64,000 bases of DNA from Cysteiniphilum litorale (GCF_003428165.1 NZ_QLIQ01000008.1:1-64000), one strand, 5' to 3'. Positions 16,998-27,390 are shown, numbered from the stretch's first letter. Notes: generated by a model from the sequence alone, not told the origin. Translations and numbers: made by a program.

Positions 16998-19900
16998 TTA
17001 TATGGGTAATTCAGTGTCAATTAACTCATAATAAGCATTGATACAATTCTTTAGTAAAATGTCATCTGCCTGATCATTATCATCCGCTTCACCTGAACTG
17101 ATAAGACGCTCACGGGAACGTTTAATTGAACTAGAGGGGAATTGGTCAGATAGAATCAACCGAGCATGGTATACAGGTTGCTTACTAATCCCTTTGAGTT
17201 TATCTTCAAGTCGTTGCTTAAAAATATAGTCCACTTCATCTGTCTTAAATGCCCATAATTTATTGGTTGAGGCAAGATAGTAAACTGGGACAATAAAACG
17301 CCCACTTTCGCCATCTATATCCTGCACCACTAGTAAAAATGGCTGCCCATATTTAGAATGTCTGCCACGCAAATGCCGCTTAGCTAAAGCAAAGTGTGTT
17401 TCGTCAAAACCAAGATATTTTCGATAAGTATCTCGCTCATCCTCTGACTCACCCATTGAAGAGATAAAAACGCAACCCATCTGCCTGACCAATGCTTTAT
17501 CCCAGTCTTCCAGTAATTGACTATCACCACCAAAGTCATAACCATATTTACGACCTTCCCGAACATCACGTGATAAGTCTTTATTGAAGTTTTTGGCTTT
17601 TTTAGAACGATGCTTTTCATACACACGAACAATTTTAGGAATACCAACTTCTGCCTTAATCAGTTTCTCATGATAAGCGTGATATTTCTCATCAATATCA
17701 AGATCGGATTTAAACGCCTGCATATTTTTATGGATATTAAATTTGTTACGAAAAATGTTCACATAGAGCATATACATCACTGAAGCTTGACGCTCTTCCT
17801 CTGTTTCAGCACTTGATTGGTCTTCATCCTGTTTGCCACACACATACTGCAAATCCAGTATATGCACCCTGGCACCTTCAATGTTATAACGTGTTGTAAT
17901 CACTGCATTAGGGTATTTGGTGCAAATCAATTTGATTTTATTGATAAATATATCCAACAACACAACACCATTATCACTCTTAAGTTTACGTGCACTATCA
18001 ACAATGCTTTTGAACTCAGGTAATACATCCGGTAATTCCTTGATCGTTGGCATTGCCTGCTGCTGGCAGCGATAAGCCATTCTGAAATCACCTTTATCAT
18101 GAAAATGATCAAATAACTCCCACCAGTTATAATTTCTCAGTTTATAATAATCAAATCCATCTTGAAGCAAAACAGAATCGACTTCATTATCCATACCCTG
18201 AGTCCATAATTTTGGATGATCAGACTGATCACTGAAATACTGATAAGCCGCTATGACAATTTCATCCAGTAATGATGAAAAATCACGACCAAAACTAGAC
18301 TGCCCCAGATCAGCAACACACTGATCTATGAAATTGACAATACTGGCACGCTGCGCATTGCTCGGATGTCTTGCACCATAAGGCAGATCAAATATGTTAA
18401 CGGCAAATTTTTCATTCAGCTGTGGTTCATCATAAAATACCAGATGCTTTTTATCTTCTGGTAATGCATCTCTAATCGAGTTGGCAAACAACTGACCGTC
18501 ATAACCAATTGTGACGACCCCTGTTAATGGTAGCTGTCGATAGGGTTCTCTAAATAAGGTTGCGTGAAGCACTGAAGCATTCAAAAAAGTTTTACCAGTA
18601 CCAGGAGGTCCAATTACAATAACCCTTGGAAAGCTTTTCTGCTTTTCGCCTGGGTCAAATGGATAAACAGAATAATCCTCGGCATTGATAAAATTAATCA
18701 ATCCATCCGACCAAGGTGAGCGAAAACGCTGCCATGGCATTTGAACAAATGCATCAAACACACAGCATGCCATTCCCTTATGAATGGTTGGCTCAGCTAT
18801 AGACGGTAGGCTCTCCATCATTGACTGATGTGGCATGGCTTTCTCAATTTTTAGACTCTGCGTACCCCAGTCTTCAATCATTTTGCGTAAATTAGAGCTT
18901 TGCGTACTTAGTATGTCTTTATCCTGATGCCAGGTTAAAATTGACAGTCGATAAATAGCCAATGGCTCTGACTCACGTTTACGCACTGCCTCAATAACTG
19001 CCCCATCATCTTTAATGCGATTACAGTTATTTGGTCCTGGTATAATACCTGCCATACCAATCAGCGATGCCCGAGCTAATAGTGCATTAACCGATTTTGA
19101 ACTAGCTGTTAAATGCCAGTTCATCAGATACGGCAAGTGCAGCGTTTTATTCAGTAGTGATTTAAAGCTGGTTAATATATTTTGAGGCACTTCAACACTC
19201 ATTGACTGATAATGAAAACCATTAAAAGAGATGATTCCCTGTGCATCCAGCTTCATATCATCACCAATGATCTGCGTTAATAAAGGTGGTAATAAATAAC
19301 CTGACAAACTGTTCTTGTCAGCACTTTCATCGATTCTCATCTGCATGAGGTTGACTGACTGCTCCCTTTTACTGTCATAGGTAACAGGCGTCCATTCTCT
19401 ATTAGCATTTCTATTAAGAATACAACGATAAAATTGCAATGTTTCTTTTGATGTATGCACATGGAATTTAAATCCACCAATCGCGGTTAACGTAGCAATT
19501 ACTGATTTCAGTGTATCCTGATGATAACGCATCACTGCTCGATTAAAGCTCAGTGGATTCTGTCCATAGTATTTTTGCTTAAGCACTGTTTTCATATCTC
19601 CCTGAAAACCAATCTGATTTAACAGCCTTGCCACATAACTATTACGCTCAATATTTGCCTCCTTAGCATTAAGTGTATCTAGCACGCCCTCTCCTGTTTC
19701 AATCGTCATCAACATGCGATCACTTCGGGTTAATCGTTTTAAAGTTTCTGCATCCTGACGATGGATGTCATGAACATTGAGATTAAGTCGATCTGCACAC
19801 TTATCATAATAATTAACTGCCAGATCAAAATAGCTATGATCATCTGGATCATTCACAAAACTTACAATCAACCGACTATCCTCAGAAGCAAAGAAGTTGC

Positions 19901-20123
19901 TTAACTGATCAACAATATACTGAATATTCTGTATTGCATTCTGACTGCTTATAATTGAGCTGTAACCATGCAGCTCAATAGTTGTAGATAATTCTCCCTT
20001 GTCACACAGTAATGCTTCATAGTCTTCATTTTCACCATAAACAGGAGCCTGTAACTTGGTGGTATCTAGCAGATTCATATCTGCTTTAAAAATTTGCTTA
20101 AGTTGTTTGAATAGTGCTTCCAT
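16998..20123 (-). CDS. dotO: DotO/IcmB/TraU secretion ATPase (VirB4 type)
   Basis: A roughly 1040-residue VirB4-class ATPase that powers the inner-membrane stage of type IVB secretion. The P-loop is GPPGTGKT at about residue 500, in VIVIGPPGTGKTFLN. The upstream 480 residues form the VirB4-like N-terminal domain, and conserved C-terminal blocks (EVGIPKIVRVYEKHR, FGGDSQLLEDWDKALVRQMG) match IcmB/TraU. The ATG at 20123 is preferred to the TTG at 20192, which begins an unlikely extension. It stands alone between operon I and the divergent plus-strand group; the gap to 20288 should hold both promoters. Confidence 0.9.
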   Translation of the reverse strand: MEALFKQLKQIFKADMNLLDTTKLQAPVYGENEDYEALLCDKGELSTTIELHGYSSIISSQNAIQNIQYIVDQLSNFFASEDSRLIVSFVNDPDDHSYFDLAVNYYDKCADRLNLNVHDIHRQDAETLKRLTRSDRMLMTIETGEGVLDTLNAKEANIERNSYVARLLNQIGFQGDMKTVLKQKYYGQNPLSFNRAVMRYHQDTLKSVIATLTAIGGFKFHVHTSKETLQFYRCILNRNANREWTPVTYDSKREQSVNLMQMRIDESADKNSLSGYLLPPLLTQIIGDDMKLDAQGIISFNGFHYQSMSVEVPQNILTSFKSLLNKTLHLPYLMNWHLTASSKSVNALLARASLIGMAGIIPGPNNCNRIKDDGAVIEAVRKRESEPLAIYRLSILTWHQDKDILSTQSSNLRKMIEDWGTQSLKIEKAMPHQSMMESLPSIAEPTIHKGMACCVFDAFVQMPWQRFRSPWSDGLINFINAEDYSVYPFDPGEKQKSFPRVIVIGPPGTGKTFLNASVLHATLFREPYRQLPLTGVVTIGYDGQLFANSIRDALPEDKKHLVFYDEPQLNEKFAVNIFDLPYGARHPSNAQRASIVNFIDQCVADLGQSSFGRDFSSLLDEIVIAAYQYFSDQSDHPKLWTQGMDNEVDSVLLQDGFDYYKLRNYNWWELFDHFHDKGDFRMAYRCQQQAMPTIKELPDVLPEFKSIVDSARKLKSDNGVVLLDIFINKIKLICTKYPNAVITTRYNIEGARVHILDLQYVCGKQDEDQSSAETEEERQASVMYMLYVNIFRNKFNIHKNMQAFKSDLDIDEKYHAYHEKLIKAEVGIPKIVRVYEKHRSKKAKNFNKDLSRDVREGRKYGYDFGGDSQLLEDWDKALVRQMGCVFISSMGESEDERDTYRKYLGFDETHFALAKRHLRGRHSKYGQPFLLVVQDIDGESGRFIVPVYYLASTNKLWAFKTDEVDYIFKQRLEDKLKGISKQPVYHARLILSDQFPSSSIKRSRERLISSGEADDNDQADDILLKNCINAYYELIDTELPI

Positions 20124-20287
20124 AAAAATATTAATACCAATTACTGAATTGTATGTTAATTTTATACTATGTCTATTTATATTTTGTTTCAACTATTTTC
20201 AGATATATATACTTATATCGTTGTTTGTATTTTTAAAATATATTGATATAATGAATTTTTATAAACAGGTAATGCAGTGATGATCAA

Positions 20288-20476
20288 ATGTATCTGAAAC
20301 ACGAGAACAAAAAATTAATGCGACTGGCATTCATACTGACGCTTTTATTTGTAGCATTTGCTATTAATGTTGCTTATCAGATGATCGATCAGACTAAGCA
20401 TCAACGTATGATTGGCATCAAACCATCTGGTCAGACAGTTGAGCTGAAAACGCTACATGAGGCACCCAATGTCTAA
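20288..20476 (+). CDS. small single-span membrane protein
   Basis: A 62-residue protein with a basic N-terminus and one membrane segment (LAFILTLLFVAFAINVAY), then a hydrophilic periplasmic tail. The stop overlaps the next start by eight bases (ATGTCTAA), so the two are translationally coupled. It diverges from dotO. No family recognised; small bitopic proteins of this kind occur in Dot/Icm loci (DotJ/IcmM for example), but no sequence match is claimed. Confidence 0.55.
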   Translation: MYLKHENKKLMRLAFILTLLFVAFAINVAYQMIDQTKHQRMIGIKPSGQTVELKTLHEAPNV

Positions 20477-21242
20477 AATTATTATTTTTTGCCTGTTGCT
20501 GTTGACGACCTTATCTGTATCTCAGGCATTTGACCATTGTGACGGCCCGCCATGGGATCCCTGTGAACTTTTTTCGAGTGACGATGTCCCTGACAATCAG
20601 ACAGCAGCTAATGGCTATATTAAAACGCTTCCACAAAGAGTCAATGAAATACACAACGCACCACTAACTATTGATAAGCTCGATATGATGGGCTTTCTAG
20701 GCGATGCTAATGAAAAATCACAAACAGCTACCTATTTAGAGTTCTTGATGTGGGAAGCTGGTTTTGAGGCAAAAGGGAATTATGTTGCTAATCAGCAACA
20801 ACCATATACGGTATCTAATTTTTATAATCATCAATATGGTGATAACTTTACCTATTTCCTGCCCCCATTTGATTATAAAAAAGGTTGGAAGTATTGTCAG
20901 GCACTCAAATTCAGACCTACTGTTGAGCAAATTAAAAAAGCACAGTCTATTTTGCAAGAGATTAATGATGTGATCACTGTATTAACCACTAAATTACCTG
21001 AGTTTGATCCCAAAACAGAAACCTCAAGTGATTTAGTAAAAAAGAACAGACAGTATTATGATAATGCATTAAAAAAACTAAAAACATTTAACTATGATGC
21101 GGATATTAGTTATGCAAAGTCACAGTTTGATCAATATACGTTTGTGCAAAGCAAAAAAGCACTAACAGGTGAGCAGTACTGGATTAATCAACCGTGTCTA
21201 AAGGGTGATTCTGGTGGACAACTTACGGTTTATAACTATTAA
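20469..21242 (+). CDS. exported protein of unknown function near dotO
   Basis: The ATG at 20469 overlaps the preceding stop and gives a signal peptide at once (SKIIIFCLLLLTTLSVSQA); an in-frame ATG four codons earlier is less likely. The mature 238-residue part starts with a Cys/Pro/Trp-rich segment (DHCDGPPWDPCELF), has an aromatic-rich middle (NFYNHQYGDNFTYFLPPFDY) and a helical C-terminal half ending GEQYWINQPC. Four Cys residues could form disulfides. Periplasmic location is likely. IcmX-like function was considered because of location, but I see no specific signature. Confidence 0.6.
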   Translation: MSKIIIFCLLLLTTLSVSQAFDHCDGPPWDPCELFSSDDVPDNQTAANGYIKTLPQRVNEIHNAPLTIDKLDMMGFLGDANEKSQTATYLEFLMWEAGFEAKGNYVANQQQPYTVSNFYNHQYGDNFTYFLPPFDYKKGWKYCQALKFRPTVEQIKKAQSILQEINDVITVLTTKLPEFDPKTETSSDLVKKNRQYYDNALKKLKTFNYDADISYAKSQFDQYTFVQSKKALTGEQYWINQPCLKGDSGGQLTVYNY

Positions 21243-21288
21243 CGGTTTGATGAACTTCAAATAAATACAAACTTTTAAGGAGATAACA

Positions 21289-21780
21289 ATGGCAAGAGGT
21301 ACGGTTAACAAAGTAACACTGGTAGGTAGATTAGGAGCAGACCCTGAATTGAGGTACATGCCTTCAGGAATGGCAGCATCAAATATTCGACTTGCTACAA
21401 ATGATGGCTATAAAGATCGCCAGACCGGTCAATTAATAGAACATACAGAATGGCATCGCGTCAGCATCTTTGGTAAGTTGGCTGAAACACTTGCGCAATA
21501 CACAAAAAAAGGTGATTTACTTTACATTGAAGGACGCATCAGAACCACCAAATTTCAAGACAAGACGACAGGGCAAGATCGTTATAGTACTGAAATCATT
21601 GCTACAGAGATGCAAATGTTAGGCAGCAGCACCCATCATGAAAACCATGAAACCCAAACTCAGGTCACACCTTCAGCATCTTCTGTTAAGAGTCAATATC
21701 GTCAGACAAGTAAGTCATCAGAAAACGCTCCAAGCTTAGAAGATCTGGAAAATTTTGATAGTGATGAAACCCCTTTTTAA
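21289..21780 (+). CDS. ssb: single-stranded DNA-binding protein
   Basis: A 163-residue SSB with a full OB-fold (VNKVTLVGRLGADPELRY, WHRVSIFGKLAE, GDLLYIEGRIRTTKF), a low-complexity linker and the acidic tip DSDETPF that recruits repair and replication proteins. It protects the transferred single strand and supports plasmid replication; plasmid ssb copies in transfer regions are common. The start at 21289 follows AAGGAGATAACA. It is in a plus-strand group with the double-HTH regulator. Confidence 0.95.
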   Translation: MARGTVNKVTLVGRLGADPELRYMPSGMAASNIRLATNDGYKDRQTGQLIEHTEWHRVSIFGKLAETLAQYTKKGDLLYIEGRIRTTKFQDKTTGQDRYSTEIIATEMQMLGSSTHHENHETQTQVTPSASSVKSQYRQTSKSSENAPSLEDLENFDSDETPF

Positions 21781-21830
21781 ACACTAAATAACAGTATAAA
21801 AACATATTGCTCGACAAAACAGGAATGAAC

Positions 21831-22799
21831 ATGGTACTTACAAAAAGAGACGCAACAACGAATTACCCTATCTACCTATCTGCTTTAATCAGAAATTATC
21901 TGATGCGATACAAGCTTTCGATCGAAGTATTTGCAGCCAGCAGTCAGCTTGATAAAAAATTCTTGCAGGACATCGTAAATCAAAAAGTCCATGATTTAAC
22001 TCGTGATCAGATGATCGATTTATCAGAAGATCTGGGGATTCCAGTGCAGGCAGTTGTCTATCCTTGCGAAATCCTTAAAAAAGATATTGAATCCGCGGTT
22101 GATGCTATTTACGATGCATTGCCTGAAAATAATCATGCCAAATATGATAAGCTGGATCCGGTCTCTCATCTTGAACGTATGTCGAATGCAACAGAAAAAG
22201 CCTTAATGTTGAAAGGTTACAAAAATATTGAAGATTGTATTCGAGCGAATCCTGCATTACCTAAAATGGTGCTTCACAGCATTGTAAAGCGCAAAATGAG
22301 CAGTATGCGTGCCGATACATTAGCGAGTATTTCGCACGCACTGGATATTGACCCATTGTTATTAGCAGGAATTAAAGTTAATACGAACAACAATGCACTT
22401 GATAATAGCAACGACGATAATATTAAACACATCCCATTATATGCATCAGTTGATGAATTAAGACAAAGTAAAAATGTTAATGGGTATATTGGTGTCCAAG
22501 GCATTCAAAAAGCATTTCATGAGGATGAACTAAAGGCGATTATCAGTCAGAACACTCAGCATAATGTCACTATCAGCGTTATTACTACCCCAAGGTTTGA
22601 CCCATATACTAACACAAAACATTTGTATGAGCTGTCAGATGGCTATATCATAGAAGTCAGTTTATATAAAAGCTCCGTAACCACATCTAGAATTGAGATA
22701 CTTGATCGTGTAGAGAGTATCACGGATGAACACAAAGCTAGAATTATTGGACGCTTAGTAACATCAATTACTCAGTACAAAGCGACAGATAAGAAGTAA
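21831..22799 (+). CDS. DNA-binding regulator with two helix-turn-helix domains
   Basis: The ATG at 21831 has AGGA six bases ahead; alternative starts at 21825 (ATG) and 21807 (TTG) are less well placed. The product (322 residues) has an XRE-like HTH near its start (IEVFAASSQLDKKFLQDIV, ending LSEDLGIP) and a second near the middle (ANPALPKMVLHSIVKRK, ending ISHALDIDPLLLAG). The C-terminal 120 residues form a beta-rich domain that resembles S24/effector domains only loosely. It could repress plus-strand or conjugation genes. It lies 50 bases after ssb. Confidence 0.55.
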   Translation: MVLTKRDATTNYPIYLSALIRNYLMRYKLSIEVFAASSQLDKKFLQDIVNQKVHDLTRDQMIDLSEDLGIPVQAVVYPCEILKKDIESAVDAIYDALPENNHAKYDKLDPVSHLERMSNATEKALMLKGYKNIEDCIRANPALPKMVLHSIVKRKMSSMRADTLASISHALDIDPLLLAGIKVNTNNNALDNSNDDNIKHIPLYASVDELRQSKNVNGYIGVQGIQKAFHEDELKAIISQNTQHNVTISVITTPRFDPYTNTKHLYELSDGYIIEVSLYKSSVTTSRIEILDRVESITDEHKARIIGRLVTSITQYKATDKK

Positions 22800-22810
22800 G
22801 GAATTGAATC

Positions 22811-23272
22811 ATGAATAAAGCACAATCAGTTTTTGAAAGAACCTATCAGGAACAACAGGTGCAAAGTATCAATGAACAGAATCAAGAGGATGATAAAAAT
22901 CGTATTAAGGATCTATTGAACATATGCAATACAAATCTAAATCACTTTAAGCAAATGGTCACACATGATGAATTGCAAACCTACAAAAAAGCTCAGGCTT
23001 ACGATTTATGGATGAAAGACCAGACCAGACGTGGAATCAAGGTGTTTGTTTGCTTGACAATTGCAATTATTGCTCTTTTCTTGTTTGGTGGCTCTAATGT
23101 GTCATCTTTATCAATTTTCGCATTAACTACATCAGCAATGCTTTCTCTATTTTGGTTATGGTATTCATTAATGCTTATTTTTTGGATAAACACGCTAATC
23201 CAGGATGTTATAAGTGGACAAAAGAAATTACGTAAGGATAAAGTGTTTCTATATCAAAAATACTATAGTTAA
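22811..23272 (+). CDS. two-span membrane protein with cytoplasmic coiled coil, unknown
   Basis: A 153-residue protein. The first 75 residues are hydrophilic and Gln/Asn/Lys rich, with helical character. Two hydrophobic hairpin segments follow (FVCLTIAIIALFLFG and LTTSAMLSLFWLWYSLMLIFW), then a short basic tail. The start follows AAGGAATTGAATC. It is the last gene of the plus-strand group and converges on the Rpn gene with 15 bases between stops. No function can be assigned. Confidence 0.55.
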   Translation: MNKAQSVFERTYQEQQVQSINEQNQEDDKNRIKDLLNICNTNLNHFKQMVTHDELQTYKKAQAYDLWMKDQTRRGIKVFVCLTIAIIALFLFGGSNVSSLSIFALTTSAMLSLFWLWYSLMLIFWINTLIQDVISGQKKLRKDKVFLYQKYYS

Positions 23273-23287
23273 AATACAGCTACAGGG

Positions 23288-24223
23288 TTATTTTTTATTC
23301 AGCTCTTTTTGCAACTGCATTACAGTCTTCTTATCTAAACCAGTACCTTCAATTACTTTATTTACAGGGATACCCATTCTTAGGAAATTAGCAGCAGTCT
23401 CTTGCGCTTTCAAGAATGCCCCTTTTTCTATTAATTGTTGCGCAGCAGTCATAACGAAGTTTTCCTCTTCATTTAGGGTTTCTTTATACTCTTTAATCAT
23501 GGTGTCTGCTGATGTCTCCCACGATCTTAAGGCATACATCCACCATTCATGTCTCAACTCAATTTTAGTGCATTTTTGCAATCCATGCATTAAGTTTTTG
23601 ATGACATTATCATCAACATGCTCATCAAAAGTATGCTTCAAAGCAATTTCAAGTCCAGAGATTTCACCATGTTCAAGCAAGTTCTCATCAGTAGACTGAC
23701 GGTAATCAATCAATATAGGTTTTAAAAAATATTTCTGCGCTAATTTTCGATGCTCAAAATTCTTAATAATATCGGTTGCATAAGGATATGGTGACGGCTT
23801 GCCGTGATAAACAAGAAAACTGACTACTAAGGGATATTTATCAGGCTTTTCAGTTTCAATAAAATCTTTTAATGCAGAAATATCATATAATGCATTACGC
23901 AATGGATAATGTTTATCTGGTGTACTTTGGTGCTCACTATGCGCAATTAATAAAACTTCTGCTTCATCATGGGTTTCGCAACTATAAACAATATCGCCAA
24001 TTTCTTCTTTAAGTTGCTCAAATAACTTAGCATCTTTATCAGGATCAATATTGTATTGCAGTATAATAAGGTTGCGAATAAATGCGCCGCTCATTTGCCT
24101 CAGTTTTAAGGTTTTAAAATTGAGCGTCTCCTTTATGTCTTCTGGCAAATAAATTTCACATGCTGCTTTAAACATATTAGGATTTGAGAAAGCCTTACGA
24201 AACTGTAAATCGTGTGCACCCAT
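23288..24223 (-). CDS. Rpn-family recombination-promoting nuclease / putative transposase
   Basis: The ATG at 24223 gives MGAHDLQFRKAFSNP, the usual beginning of this family (HD..F...F); a GTG at 24256 would add 11 residues. Family motifs are visible: LPEDIKETLNF, the GDIVYSCE strand, and LLIAHSEHQST, the PD-(D/E)XK catalytic region, then YPLVVSFLVYHG. The C-terminus ends in a helix with INKVIEGTGLDKKTVMQLQ, as in Rpn proteins. Rpn proteins are DNA endonucleases, spread horizontally and in several cases linked to phage defence. It sits between the plus-strand group and dotA, with no visible terminal repeats. Confidence 0.85.
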   Translation of the reverse strand: MGAHDLQFRKAFSNPNMFKAACEIYLPEDIKETLNFKTLKLRQMSGAFIRNLIILQYNIDPDKDAKLFEQLKEEIGDIVYSCETHDEAEVLLIAHSEHQSTPDKHYPLRNALYDISALKDFIETEKPDKYPLVVSFLVYHGKPSPYPYATDIIKNFEHRKLAQKYFLKPILIDYRQSTDENLLEHGEISGLEIALKHTFDEHVDDNVIKNLMHGLQKCTKIELRHEWWMYALRSWETSADTMIKEYKETLNEEENFVMTAAQQLIEKGAFLKAQETAANFLRMGIPVNKVIEGTGLDKKTVMQLQKELNKK

Positions 24224-24282
24224 ATTTTTATTCGCCTTCAGCCATATTTGTTCCACAGACTATATCAGTTTTATCCATGTTA

Positions 24283-26646
24283 TCAATTCTTGTCACCATA
24301 TCTTTCTCTGTATGCCTGTTCATGTGTAATACGATTGTCAGGGTTTGCTTTGTTATTTTTAATCACATCAGCACTAGCTTTTGCCACTCTTGAAAGCTCT
24401 GCTATCGCTTTTGTAGCATGTGGATTGCTTAAAACACCACCACCTGCTGATCCACCACCCATGCTGGGATTAGTAAAGTCAGCTGCTGAACCAAATGCTG
24501 ATACATCACCATAGCCTGAACCCATCCATTGCAGAATCTTATCAGGCATAATGAAGCTTACATTATAACAAATCATAGCAAACTTGATTAAACCATAAAT
24601 ATAGACGCTTATGTAAAAAAACTGGGTATAAAAACTTCCACCAACTACAGTACCAGTCCCCCAGAAAAATAAGGTATTCCAAATCGTCAATGCTATAGGA
24701 GAAAGTGCGTAGGCGCTTGCTAACCCCACTACAAATAAAAATGGTCTTAATAATAATGAACACAGCATCATGATTGTTCTAATGACTCGACCAGAAATAA
24801 ATTGCTCATCTGGAACAACCCATAATGCCATTCCTAAATTAATCGCAATAAATGCTTCAATCAACATTATAAAGTAACTGATCAGCAACATTCCCCAGAT
24901 GATAATGGGTGTAAATGGCAATATCACCAGTAGTGTATTGGTTGGAACCATTAACGCAGTGGCCCAGCTATAAAATGTTGTACTCATCCACTCTAGAATG
25001 GAAGCCACACCTTCTGTCGCAATTGCTGCACCAAATTTTCCAATAATTGTCTGGCTTGCGCCATGTGCCACACCAGCCCCGACTTTAAACAAGACTGAAC
25101 CACCATACAAATACATATATGATTTAAATAGAGATGACCCTAAATCAGCCGATACCGTAAATATTGACTGCTGATTTTTGATATCCGTGATGGTTTTATA
25201 ATCATAATTATCGAGCGAAGTCAGATACTTTTCCGATCCTGTATACTTTACCAAAAGCCAATTCAGCGAATCACCGATAATACCATCAACCCGCTCAAAC
25301 GAACAACCTGATGCACTACAGGCATTGCTGATCTCTGCACTCGTTTTTGCGTCTTTAGAAATATTTATATTATCAATTATGGCATCATTATTTTTCTTCT
25401 GCATATAAAGAAGGTTTGAGGTTAATATTTTATAATTTTCATCGGTAACACAATATTTATTGCTACCAAACCAACTCCACCACCCTATCTGGCAAACAGG
25501 TATGATATTAGCTGACATTGTACTACTGTAGGCAATAGCATTACTGACAAAAGATGACTGTATATCTGCTAGCACTTTCCACCATAATACGCCCAACCCC
25601 CAGCCTGATTCATCAATAAAATCAACAAAAGAGCTATCATCTAAAACATTTGTCTGAATTTTGCCTGGGATTGCCTGAACTTCCTGAATATAGCGATTAA
25701 CAGCGTTTAAGTAAATTTCTTGTGCTCTCTTTGCCTGCTCCTGAGCATTTTCATCGCCATTATCAGCAATCTTAATGCCACCCGTATTTTTATCAACACT
25801 TAAGCTAGTTAATAACTCAGCTGATGGTGCAATATTGTTTACCAGATTAATAACTGCCTCACGCAGACGTGTGCTTTGTTCATTAACTACCTGTGTTTTA
25901 AATGAAGTGCCATTCGCTAATGCAGGAAAATTAATTGAACCACATATGCCATTTTCACCAAAATAAAGATTCTGCATCAGCTCATAAGAGTTATTGGTAA
26001 CTTTCAGTGATTTGTATTCGCCTAATGCTCGGTTATATTCACCTAATAATATGAGCGCATTGGTATTAGCCATAACTGGTTTTATTTCACCATTATGATA
26101 AATCTCCTTCATATCAAGATTTGCTTTACCATCATGTGCTTGAATCGCCAATGTGCAAACTTCTGCCTGTAATATATCGTTAGATAATCGAGTTGGGTTG
26201 ATTGCTCCAGCACTTAATACAGGTGGTTTTAGCATTTCAGCAACGGTACTCTTATAAGCTATATTCGCAAACGAATCACCAATTAAAGCTGTTTTAATGA
26301 CTCCTACACGTTGTGCAACCGATGTGCCGCCCATCCCGATAGGCGCAATAAATATTCCAACTATAAGCGCTTTCCATACCTGCACTGTCATGCTTTTAGC
26401 CTGCTGTGTATTATCCTCAGATATTCGCCATATGTTCCAGAATGAGGAAAACAAAACAACACCAAGTAAAAGCAATCCAGCATAACATGACCAATAACCA
26501 AGATGCGTTATAATCGTGTACATACTCCCCGCATTATCACTGCTGGTCTGACCATATTGCTTGATAAAATCACCAAATAGCAACTGTATTAATCGATACA
26601 CAAAACCCCAGTTATGACCAAGGTCACTCCAGTCAAAACCACCCAT
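24283..26646 (-). CDS. dotA: DotA/TraY polytopic inner-membrane protein
   Basis: A 787-residue membrane protein with the DotA layout: a cluster of membrane segments near the N-terminus (about 49-67, 92-110), a large loop of about 450 residues with several Cys pairs, and a cluster of five to six segments near 550-720 (including MVPTNTLLVILPFTPIIIWGMLLIS). The start (MGGFDWSDLGHNWG) lies two bases past the upstream stop. DotA/TraY is an essential large membrane protein of type IVB systems. It is the last gene of conjugation operon II. The C-terminal tail after residue 730 is Gly-rich then charged. Confidence 0.85.
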   Translation of the reverse strand: MGGFDWSDLGHNWGFVYRLIQLLFGDFIKQYGQTSSDNAGSMYTIITHLGYWSCYAGLLLLGVVLFSSFWNIWRISEDNTQQAKSMTVQVWKALIVGIFIAPIGMGGTSVAQRVGVIKTALIGDSFANIAYKSTVAEMLKPPVLSAGAINPTRLSNDILQAEVCTLAIQAHDGKANLDMKEIYHNGEIKPVMANTNALILLGEYNRALGEYKSLKVTNNSYELMQNLYFGENGICGSINFPALANGTSFKTQVVNEQSTRLREAVINLVNNIAPSAELLTSLSVDKNTGGIKIADNGDENAQEQAKRAQEIYLNAVNRYIQEVQAIPGKIQTNVLDDSSFVDFIDESGWGLGVLWWKVLADIQSSFVSNAIAYSSTMSANIIPVCQIGWWSWFGSNKYCVTDENYKILTSNLLYMQKKNNDAIIDNINISKDAKTSAEISNACSASGCSFERVDGIIGDSLNWLLVKYTGSEKYLTSLDNYDYKTITDIKNQQSIFTVSADLGSSLFKSYMYLYGGSVLFKVGAGVAHGASQTIIGKFGAAIATEGVASILEWMSTTFYSWATALMVPTNTLLVILPFTPIIIWGMLLISYFIMLIEAFIAINLGMALWVVPDEQFISGRVIRTIMMLCSLLLRPFLFVVGLASAYALSPIALTIWNTLFFWGTGTVVGGSFYTQFFYISVYIYGLIKFAMICYNVSFIMPDKILQWMGSGYGDVSAFGSAADFTNPSMGGGSAGGGVLSNPHATKAIAELSRVAKASADVIKNNKANPDNRITHEQAYRERYGDKN

Positions 26647-26648
26647 AG

Positions 26649-27380
26649 TTAAATCCCTCTTCCCTTACATAATTCAATTAAAAATCGGCTTATGGTGACT
26701 TTTTTCCTATATTTACACTGATAGCGCATGTAAAGCGGTATCAGGCAAAAGGGTATGACAATGAATGCGTAATAGCTAAAGTGACCATCCATGATCAAAG
26801 ATAATAAATACATAATTAACGGTATCATAATAATAAAGATTGCTAAGCAACTGAAATTTAAACTATATTTTTTGGCATCTCTTTCACTCATGTCGGCAAA
26901 GCTTCCACCGATTGTATTGTTGGTGTGCTTAGGTGCTTTAATCATCTTCCAGATATCACTGCCAATATCAAATGAATAACTGAAAGGATTGCCAATCATC
27001 CGTCGTGATTTTCTTAAAACAGGCAAAATATTCAAACTGAAAATACTAACGACACCCATCAATACTTTCTTTTTAGTCATTCCATCACTGTATTTAGCTG
27101 CAACTGTTAACGTAAAGTTATGTTCAACCGCATTATATCTGCCATAAATTACTGTGCGTGGCTTAGCATGAATAACAACAGGGTAATGCTGAGTAATTTC
27201 CTGCGGTAAATTCAGTATCTGCCAGTCAGCATTGTGAATCTTAATTAAGATGGGAATTTTATGCTTTAGCTCAATGTGTTCTTCCAACTTAATCGGTTTA
27301 ATAATAATGCCATCAATAATTTCAACTGGATCATGGTCAACGGTTAGATTAAAGTTCATCGTATCTACATGGTTGTTCAT
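26649..27380 (-). CDS. membrane protein between DUF4400 gene and dotA, unknown
   Basis: The ATG at 27380 follows AAGGAACTTAAT and is preferred to one at 27437 that would overlap the preceding gene. The 243-residue product has a hydrophilic N-terminal domain of about 130 residues with beta character (VVIHAKPRTVIYGRY) and two hydrophobic segments near 175-195 and 205-220. It is probably an inner-membrane accessory of the secretion system. Family not recognised. Confidence 0.6.
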   Translation of the reverse strand: MNNHVDTMNFNLTVDHDPVEIIDGIIIKPIKLEEHIELKHKIPILIKIHNADWQILNLPQEITQHYPVVIHAKPRTVIYGRYNAVEHNFTLTVAAKYSDGMTKKKVLMGVVSIFSLNILPVLRKSRRMIGNPFSYSFDIGSDIWKMIKAPKHTNNTIGGSFADMSERDAKKYSLNFSCLAIFIIMIPLIMYLLSLIMDGHFSYYAFIVIPFCLIPLYMRYQCKYRKKVTISRFLIELCKGRGI

Positions 27381-27390
27381 ATTAAGTTCC

